Below are positions 1 to 5,262 of a DNA stretch of 18,762 nt, piece by piece. The notes beneath the pieces are model-generated. The model was not told the origin of the DNA. It made no database searches and was given only the letters and a program-made list of their open reading frames with translations. The first letter of the stretch is position 1. Each line of letters starts with the position of its first letter. The position numbers and the translations under genes were made by a program. The DNA is taken from positions 1-18,762 of the forward strand of contig JAEYOU010000538.1 in NCBI GenBank assembly GCA_023411405.1, written 5' to 3'. The stretch is from Pseudomonadota bacterium (GTDB lineage: Bacteria > Myxococcota > Myxococcia > Myxococcales > Anaeromyxobacteraceae).

Positions 1-74
1 ACCCACCCCGCCGGAGGCGCGGCGGCGAGCCCGGCGAGCTCCGGCGGAAACGCGGCGAGGAGGAGCGCGGGCAT
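1..74 (-). CDS. partial N-terminus of an unidentified protein, cut by left edge
   Basis: An ATG at 74-72 on the minus strand opens a frame that runs without a stop to the window edge, giving 24 full codons that begin MPALLLAAFPPELAGL. It starts 7 bp after the stop codon of the DUF3592 gene, in the same direction, as expected for the next gene of an operon. A hydrophobic beta-strand followed by a Phe-Pro-Pro-Glu-Leu turn is what the start of a phosphorylase/nucleosidase fold can look like, but 24 residues cannot prove this. No good Shine-Dalgarno sequence precedes the ATG. It could equally be chance open frame in GC-rich DNA. Confidence 0.35.
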   Translation of the reverse strand, partial: MPALLLAAFPPELAGLAAAPPAGW

Positions 75-81
75 GGGGCGA

Positions 82-768
82 CTACGCGGCCAGCCGGGGG
101 AGGAACTCCACGTCCACGACGTAACGCCGCGGATTGCGAGGATCGACGAAGACCGTCAGCTCCTGGGCCCGGACGTACGAGGTCGGATCGAACCACAGGT
201 TCCTGCTCCTGAAGACGTGGAGCAGGCCGGTCCTCGGGTCCTGCCACTGGCACACGATGCGCCACGGTTGGACGCCGTTCACGGTGACGCTCGCGTTCCG
301 CTCCACGGCCTGGAAACGCGCCTGCACGCGGCGGCCGTGCAGCCGGAGCGCCGCCTCGCGGCGGCGGCCCGCGGCGCGGGCGGCGAGCATCCCTCCACCG
401 ACCCCGCCGAAGAGGAGGCCGAGGCCCCCGAGGATGATCGGGAAGCCCCAGAGCGAGAACGTCCCGTGGAGGCGGACCTCGCCGGGCTGCCGCGGATCGT
501 AGGACAACGTCACGCGCTCGCCCACGTCGTACGCGGGCGGGGAGCTCCGGATGCGCCCGGTGAACGTCCGCGTCTCACCGGAGGGGAGCCGGTACTCGAC
601 CCTGGGGGCGTACGTGTCCGAGCCGACGAGCGCGACGACCGCTCCCTCGACCCGCTCCGCGCTCCGCAGGAACGCCGCCGTCCCGCGGGCGACGTACGCC
701 GCTCCGCCGAGGAGGCCGAGCCCGACGACGAGGAGCAGCCACCCGATCCGCGCGATCGTCCTGTCCAC
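82..768 (-). CDS. DUF3592 domain membrane protein
   Basis: Predicted protein of 228 residues. A first membrane helix lies at about residues 8-28 and a second at about 109-132. Between them is an extracytoplasmic segment (about 37-102) with the pattern of DUF3592: a beta-rich stretch with a YAPRVEYRLPSG core and an SYDPRQPGEVRL end. A second segment of similar build follows the second helix (about 145-222), ending FVDPRNPRRYVVDVEF, so the protein looks like a tandem DUF3592 unit. I chose the GTG at 768 because GAGGAGGGG lies 3-5 bases before it; an in-frame ATG at 807 would add 13 residues without an equally good site. The gene lies 119 bp downstream of the oxidoreductase gene in the same direction. 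Members of this family have no established function; a membrane role is all that can be inferred. Confidence 0.8.
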   Translation of the reverse strand: MDRTIARIGWLLLVVGLGLLGGAAYVARGTAAFLRSAERVEGAVVALVGSDTYAPRVEYRLPSGETRTFTGRIRSSPPAYDVGERVTLSYDPRQPGEVRLHGTFSLWGFPIILGGLGLLFGGVGGGMLAARAAGRRREAALRLHGRRVQARFQAVERNASVTVNGVQPWRIVCQWQDPRTGLLHVFRSRNLWFDPTSYVRAQELTVFVDPRNPRRYVVDVEFLPRLAA

Positions 769-887
769 GTTCCCCTCCTCCGCGGGGCGAAGCGCCCGCG
801 CCGCCATTGTCCCAGATCAGCCGCGACGTTCCCAGGCGGCCTCGCCCTGCCGCCGGACCCGCGTGGACGCGCCCTCGGGGCTCCGCT

Positions 888-1946
888 TCACGGCCGCCGC
901 TCCAGCGCCGAGAAGTCCGGCTCGACCGCGCGCCCTTCTCGCAGGCTCCGCTCGAGGGCGTCCACGGTGATCGCGTCCGCGACCGACTCCTCGAGCAGGA
1001 CGAGCGGCCGCGCGCGGCCGCGGGCGGCGCTCACGAAGTCGTCGAGCTGGAGCGCGAACGCGTCGGCTGCCGGGATCCGCTCCACGGTCGCGACGACGTA
1101 GTCCCACTCCGGCTTGCGCCGGAGCTGCTCGATCGCGACCTCGCCGTAGATCCCCCACGCCACGGGCAGCCGGAGGATCGCCCCGGCGCAGCTGATCTGG
1201 AGGGCCTGCGTGAAGCTCGCGTGCTTGCTGCTCTCGAGGAACCCGGCGACGCCGTTCCGGTACTCGATCTGCGCGTAGATCCGGTCCACGACGCCGTACC
1301 GCTCGTTCACGCCGCCCGACGCGAAGACCCGCCGCGGGAGCGACCGCGCGAAGTGCTGGGCGCCGTTCACGCAGTAGGCCAGCCAGTCGTGGAGGACGCC
1401 GCCGCCGCACTCCTTCCGGTAGCGCCAGTCCTGTCCCTGCAGGGCGTCCGCGTGCGCGTCCGGCTCGTGGTTGCTGAAGGCGGCGCGGACGTGGTCCACG
1501 GCCCCGAGGCCCGACGCGAAGGCGAGCTCCTCCAGCCGCCGGAGCGCCGGGTGGTGCCGGTACATGTACCCCTCGACGACGAGCGCGCCGCGCGCCCGGG
1601 CGAGCGCCAGGATCTCGAGCGCGGCGGCGCCGGAGGTGGTGAGGGCCTTCTCGCACAGCACGTTCCGGACGCCGGCGGCGAGGCAGGCGCGGAGCTGCTC
1701 GAGGTGCAGGGTGGGCCACGTGCAGAGCACGACGGCGTCGAGCCGCTCCCGCGCGAGCAGCGCGTCGAGCGACGCGTGCGCGGCGCACCGGTGCGCCGCC
1801 GCGAAGCCGCGGGCCCGCGCCTCGTCGGGATCGCAGCAGGCGACCAGGGCGACCTCGGGGTGCGCGGTGAGGGTCCGCGCGTGGACCTGGGCGTGCGCGC
1901 CGCAGCCCACGATCGCGAACCGGAGCCGCTCGTCGTTCGTCTCCAT
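888..1946 (-). CDS. Gfo/Idh/MocA family NAD(P)-dependent oxidoreductase
   Basis: Predicted cytoplasmic enzyme of 352 residues, the normal length of the family, which oxidises or reduces hydroxyl groups of sugars, inositols and similar substrates. A Rossmann dinucleotide-binding start is visible at residues 10-16 (FAIVGCG). The usual EKP motif appears as CEKAL (Glu99-Lys100-Ala101), keeping the Lys. The second domain carries GGGVLHDWLAYCVN (about 181-194). Tyr191 stands where many members have His, and this fits the glucose-fructose oxidoreductase branch, where Tyr is usual. There is no signal peptide. The start ATG lies 9 bp after the stop of the EI24-like gene, which suggests co-transcription. 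The substrate cannot be told from the sequence. Family assignment is firm. Confidence 0.93.
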   Translation of the reverse strand: METNDERLRFAIVGCGAHAQVHARTLTAHPEVALVACCDPDEARARGFAAAHRCAAHASLDALLARERLDAVVLCTWPTLHLEQLRACLAAGVRNVLCEKALTTSGAAALEILALARARGALVVEGYMYRHHPALRRLEELAFASGLGAVDHVRAAFSNHEPDAHADALQGQDWRYRKECGGGVLHDWLAYCVNGAQHFARSLPRRVFASGGVNERYGVVDRIYAQIEYRNGVAGFLESSKHASFTQALQISCAGAILRLPVAWGIYGEVAIEQLRRKPEWDYVVATVERIPAADAFALQLDDFVSAARGRARPLVLLEESVADAITVDALERSLREGRAVEPDFSALERRP

Positions 1947-1955
1947 GCCGCGATC

Positions 1956-2774
1956 CTACCGCGACCGGGCCCCGCCCGGGGCTCCGCCGGTGGCAGGCTC
2001 GCGGACCGAGCTCCTCGACGCGGGCGCGAGCCGCGCGCGCACCAGCGCGCAGTAGAGGAGCGTCCCGGCGACCGATCCGGCGGGCACCACGAGCAGGTTC
2101 GCGAACGGCACCACCAGGGCGAGCGCGAGCACGCCGCCGAGGCCGAGCCCGAGCGGCCGGATGGACCGGAGCGCGGCGTGGACGTGGCCGAGGGGGTGGA
2201 GGTGCCGGGCCATCGGCAGGTCCAGGTACTCGACCGCGGTCCAGCGCGCGGTCCACAGGAACGCGAGCACCGGGTACGCGACGTTCACGACCGGTACGAT
2301 CAACACGAGCAGGAGGAACGCGTGCCCGAGCGCGAACCAGAGGAGCCGGACGAGCGCGTTCGTCACCCCCCGCGCGGTCTCCGCGACCGCCCGCCCGAAC
2401 CCGCCCTGTGCCTCGATCGGCCCGAGCTCCAGCCGCTCGACGCGCGCGGACAGCACGTCGAGCGCCGGCGCGGACAGCGCGGTCGGCAACCCGAAGGCGC
2501 CGAGGACGAGGAGGACGAGCCAGACCGCCGCCTGGGCCACCCGCCAGAGCGCGAGCCACCCCCACGCGTCGGGCCGCGTCCACAGGAGGCCGAGCAGCCA
2601 CGCGGCGATCGAACCGCCGAAGACGACGACGGCCACGATGCCGAGGAGCGTGAGCGCCGCGGGCACCGCGGCGAGCGGCCAGAGCGCGCGCCGCGTCGCG
2701 AGGAAGGCCAGGCCCCGGGGGGCGAGGGACGCGCCGGCGAGGAGCCGGGGGAAGAAGCCGTTCGGGATCGACAT
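1956..2774 (-). CDS. EI24 domain (CysZ-like) integral membrane protein
   Basis: Predicted protein of 272 residues with about four to six membrane helices (about 32-62, 78-100, 150-175, 207-245) and an N-terminal amphipathic stretch. The C-terminal run VPFANLLVVPAGSVAGTLLY closely follows the EI24/CysZ signature, in which a Pro-x-x-Asn-Leu-Leu turn precedes a Pro-Ala-x-x-x-Gly helix. CysZ itself is a sulfate-permeation protein, but many EI24 proteins outside the cys operons have no known substrate, and no sulfur gene is near here. The ATG at 2774 was chosen because the protein starts MSIPNGFFPRLLAG, as in the family; the frame is open much further upstream only because of GC content. It is first in a minus-strand operon with the oxidoreductase and DUF3592 genes. 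Confidence 0.88.
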   Translation of the reverse strand: MSIPNGFFPRLLAGASLAPRGLAFLATRRALWPLAAVPAALTLLGIVAVVVFGGSIAAWLLGLLWTRPDAWGWLALWRVAQAAVWLVLLVLGAFGLPTALSAPALDVLSARVERLELGPIEAQGGFGRAVAETARGVTNALVRLLWFALGHAFLLLVLIVPVVNVAYPVLAFLWTARWTAVEYLDLPMARHLHPLGHVHAALRSIRPLGLGLGGVLALALVVPFANLLVVPAGSVAGTLLYCALVRARLAPASRSSVREPATGGAPGGARSR

Positions 2775-2822
2775 GGCGCCGTGCCCTGCGGCGTCCCGCG
2801 CGGGGCGGGGCCGGGCTCGGAC

Positions 2823-2849
2823 AATGTAGCACGGCGGTCCCCCGTGCAA
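2823..2849 (-). promoter_or_regulatory. candidate promoter with palindromic operator for the EI24 operon
   Basis: On the minus strand TTGCAC (2849-2844) and TACATT (2828-2823) are separated by 15 bp, slightly short for a housekeeping sigma promoter. A transcript would begin about 40 bp before the EI24-like ATG. A perfect 6-bp inverted repeat, GCACGG at 2829-2834 and CCGTGC at 2842-2847, fills the spacer and overlaps the -35 box, as a repressor or activator site would. The assignment is by eye and not tested. Confidence 0.35.
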
Positions 2850-2923
2850 TTTTCGTGGCGCGCCGCGGCGCCGTGGCAAGCCGGCGAATTGACTGGCTGT
2901 GATCGCACGCCGGCGCGGGCGCA

Positions 2924-2952
2924 TTGGATCGGGCCGCGCCGTGTCCCATAAT
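2924..2952 (+). promoter_or_regulatory. candidate sigma-70-type promoter giving a very short leader
   Basis: TTGGAT (2924-2929) and CATAAT (2947-2952) are separated by exactly 17 bp. The local AT content stands out against the surroundings. The expected transcription start is near 2959, only about 5 bases before the ATG at 2964, so the mRNA would be almost leaderless. This agrees with the absence of a Shine-Dalgarno sequence before that ATG. Confidence 0.5.
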
Positions 2953-2963
2953 CGCGGGCAACC

Positions 2964-4445
2964 ATGCGAAGCCTCTACATCTGGCCCGAGAATCCCGTGG
3001 CGTCGCTCCTCGTCCTCTTCCTCGTCGTGCAGGTCGTCGGGTACGCGGCGCGCGTGCCCGTGCACCGCGGGCTCCGGAAGCTCGGGGCGGCGCTCGGCGG
3101 CGCCCTGCGGCTCGCGGGGCGCTGGCTGCGCAGCGCCTCCGACGAGCTGCACCGGCGCAACCGCGAGGTGCTGCTCGAGGCCGGCCGCACCGAGGCCGAG
3201 GCCAGGCTCGAGCGGGAGTTCACGCGCCTCGCGACCACCTTCACGACCGAGCTCAAGGAGTACCCCGCGCTCCACAAGCGGCTGGACGAGAGCGTGCGGC
3301 GCGTGGACGAGGATCTCAAGGCCTCGGCGCTGACGCCGCCCGAGGCGCCGGGCTGGCCCGAGGCCGTGCAGGCCATCGCCGCGCTCCCCAAGGCGGGCGA
3401 TCGGACCGTGCAGAAGGTCCTCGACGAGATCCACAAGTCGGCGGTCGCGTCCGAGAAGAAGACGCTCGCCGAGTACCGCGAGGCGACCGCGAAGCGGCAC
3501 AAGATCCTCGCCGACATGGCCCCGGTCTGGAAGGCGATCAAGGGCGCGCTCGACCAGGTCCAGCACGCGGTGACCGGCACCCTCGGCGCGTCGAGCAAGA
3601 TCGACGGCTACATGGATCGGTACGAGAAGATCCGCCGGGGGGAGGACGCCGCGGAGCGGGGGCTCGCGGCCGGGTCGCTCAACCTCTTCATCATCTCCGC
3701 GTTCGTGGTGGCGGTCGCGGCGGTCGGCGCGTACGTCAACTTCCACCTCATCGCCCGCCCGATGTCCGAGCTCGTGAACTCGGCGGGCGGGTCGGTCGCA
3801 GGGCTCTCGGTCTCCAAGATCGCGGCGCTGGTGATCGTCCTCATGGAGGTCGCGGCCGGCATCTTCGTCATGGAGTCGCTGGGCATCACGCACCTCTTCC
3901 CGAAGCTGAGCGGCCTGCCCATCTCGCGGCGGCGGGTCATCTTCCTCGTGGCGCTCGCCGGCCTGTTCCTCCTCGCCTGCGTGGAGGCGTCCCTCGCCGT
4001 CCTGCGCGAGAACATGTCGGCGGCGGACCAGGCCCTCCGGATGGAGCTCGCCGGCCAGGCCTCGCCGGCGCAGCAGCAGGTCCAGGCGCAGCTCGTGGAC
4101 CGGATCCCGGTGCTCGGCCAGGCGGTGCTCGGCTTCATCCTCCCCTGGATCCTGGCGATGATCGCGGTGCCCCTGGAGATGCTCATCGAGACGGGCCGCC
4201 ACGTCGTCGGCCGCGCCCTCGGCCTCCTCCTGCGCGGCGCCGCCGTGCTCCTCCGGATCTGCGGCCACCTCGTGCGCTACGGGACGGCGGTCCTCGCGCA
4301 CGTGTTCGACATCGTCATCGTGGTGCCGCTGCAGATCGAGCGGCTGGTGCGCGGCGACGCGGGCCGGGCGCCGAGCCCCGTGGCGCCGGCCGCGCTGCGC
4401 AACCCCACCGAGCGCACCCAGCCCTTCCAGGCGCCCCGCCGATGA
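2964..4445 (+). CDS. polytopic membrane protein with long helical soluble domain, family not recognised
   Basis: Predicted protein of 493 residues that I cannot place in a named family. A single membrane helix lies at about residues 12-28. It is followed by a charged, helix-rich domain of about 200 residues (about 55-235), with likely coiled-coil parts at 60-115 and 145-200. Four or five further hydrophobic segments follow at about 239-262, 285-303, 325-345 and 383-405, with a more amphipathic stretch at 415-455. The C-terminal tail (from about 465) is Pro/Arg-rich. Its stop codon overlaps the start of the vWA-like lipoprotein gene (ATGA), so the two products are probably translationally coupled and made in fixed ratio. 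There is no signal peptide cleavage site and no catalytic motif that I recognise. It could be a scaffold, channel or sensor for the lipoprotein; this is inference from gene order only. Confidence 0.85.
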   Translation: MRSLYIWPENPVASLLVLFLVVQVVGYAARVPVHRGLRKLGAALGGALRLAGRWLRSASDELHRRNREVLLEAGRTEAEARLEREFTRLATTFTTELKEYPALHKRLDESVRRVDEDLKASALTPPEAPGWPEAVQAIAALPKAGDRTVQKVLDEIHKSAVASEKKTLAEYREATAKRHKILADMAPVWKAIKGALDQVQHAVTGTLGASSKIDGYMDRYEKIRRGEDAAERGLAAGSLNLFIISAFVVAVAAVGAYVNFHLIARPMSELVNSAGGSVAGLSVSKIAALVIVLMEVAAGIFVMESLGITHLFPKLSGLPISRRRVIFLVALAGLFLLACVEASLAVLRENMSAADQALRMELAGQASPAQQQVQAQLVDRIPVLGQAVLGFILPWILAMIAVPLEMLIETGRHVVGRALGLLLRGAAVLLRICGHLVRYGTAVLAHVFDIVIVVPLQIERLVRGDAGRAPSPVAPAALRNPTERTQPFQAPRR

Positions 4446-5107
4446 CCGCCTTCAAGCTCGCGGCCGCTGCCGCCCTGCTCCTCGCCGCCTCGGCCTGCAC
4501 GGACGGCCGGAGCCAGACCCGCGCCGTCGCCGTGCTGGTGGACGTCTCGGGCACCTACGCCGACCGGATCCCCGACGTCGCCCGCATCGTCCGCGCCGGC
4601 GTGCTCCCCGGGATCCGCCCGGGCGACACCTTCCTCGTCGTCCGCATCGGCGAGCAGAGCTACGCGGACGACGCCCTGGTGAAGCGGGTCACGCTCGACG
4701 AGCGGCCCAGCCGCGCGAACGCGCAGAAGCTCGACCTCGCCCGCGAGCTCGACCGGTTCGCCTCGTCGCAGAAGCGCGCCCGCTACACCGACATCAGCGG
4801 CGCGCTGCTCTTCGCGTCGGAGCACCTCAAGAAGACGGGCGCCGGGCACCGGGCGATCGTCATCTTCAGCGACATGCGCGAGGAGCTGCCCAAGGGGGCG
4901 AAGCGCACGCTGGAGCAGGACGAGCTCGCCGGCACGGACGTCCTCGCGATGAACGTGAAGCGGCTCGCCGCCGACGTGAACGACCCCGCCGCCTACCGGG
5001 CGCGCCTCGCGGACTGGGGCAAGCGGCTCACCGCCGCCGGCGCGGCGAGCTGGAAGGTGGTGCTCGATCCCGAGGAGCTCGCGGGGACGTTCACCTCGGA
5101 ACCGTGA
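4442..5107 (+). CDS. lipoprotein with von Willebrand factor A-like domain
   Basis: Predicted protein of 221 residues. It starts with a lipoprotein-type signal (MTAFKLAAAAALLLAASAC) in which Cys19 would be lipidated, so it acts in the envelope. The mature part looks like a vWA fold. A hydrophobic strand leads to DVSGT (Asp34, Ser36, Thr38), a MIDAS-like metal site; Thr116 in YTDISGALLFA and Asp144 in IVIFSDM supply the other two expected MIDAS positions. Such domains bind partner proteins through a divalent metal. The ATG at 4442 overlaps the stop of the preceding membrane protein by 4 bp (ATGA), a coupling that points to a common complex. The fold assignment rests on motifs and order, not on overall similarity. 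The partner and process are unknown. Confidence 0.82.
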   Translation: MTAFKLAAAAALLLAASACTDGRSQTRAVAVLVDVSGTYADRIPDVARIVRAGVLPGIRPGDTFLVVRIGEQSYADDALVKRVTLDERPSRANAQKLDLARELDRFASSQKRARYTDISGALLFASEHLKKTGAGHRAIVIFSDMREELPKGAKRTLEQDELAGTDVLAMNVKRLAADVNDPAAYRARLADWGKRLTAAGAASWKVVLDPEELAGTFTSEP

Positions 5108-5128
5108 GGGCGAGCGGAGCGCATGCGG

Positions 5129-5161
5129 CCGCTCATCCTGAGCCTGTCGAAGGGTGAGCGG
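5129..5161. repeat. dispersed-type palindrome containing the CCTGAGCCTGTCGAAGG core
   Basis: Arms CCGCTCA (5129-5135) and TGAGCGG (5155-5161) are perfect inverted copies. With a U-G pair the stem grows to 10 bp. The loop region holds TCCTGAGCCTGTCGAAGG, a core I know as a widespread intergenic repeat in many proteobacterial and related genomes; its minus-strand translation contains the typical PFDRLRMSG peptide. It lies 21 bp after the vWA lipoprotein stop, between convergent genes, and may also help end transcription. Confidence 0.6.
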
Positions 5162-5213
5162 CGAACGACTCCCTCGTACGAAGGACGCCGGAGCGGTCCC
5201 TCGCGCCAGAGCA

Positions 5214-5247
5214 CGACGGCGGCAGGCCGAGGAGCCCGCCGCCGTCG
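5214..5247 (-). terminator. strong hairpin after the sugar dehydrogenase gene
   Basis: CGACGGCGGC (5214-5223) and GCCGCCGTCG (5238-5247) form a perfect 10-bp stem. Inside it, after one mismatch, three more pairs close a 6-base loop. On the minus strand it begins about 15 bases after the dehydrogenase stop codon. No T-tract follows, so it is either a GC-type terminator or an mRNA end-protecting structure. Confidence 0.45.
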
Positions 5248-5262
5248 CGCGCCCGGTTCACC

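Noticed and set aside
807..2961. Pair of very long open frames on both strands (about 700 codons each) across the oxidoreductase and EI24 genes
   Set aside because: Their translations are Arg/Ala/Pro/Gly-rich without domains, and they lie over well-supported genes in other frames. This is normal in GC-rich DNA, where stop codons are rare.
4993..5214. Small minus-strand frame containing PFDRLRMSG
   Set aside because: This peptide is the typical translation of the dispersed palindrome at 5129-5161, and the rest overlaps the vWA gene antisense. It is a repeat artefact, not a gene.
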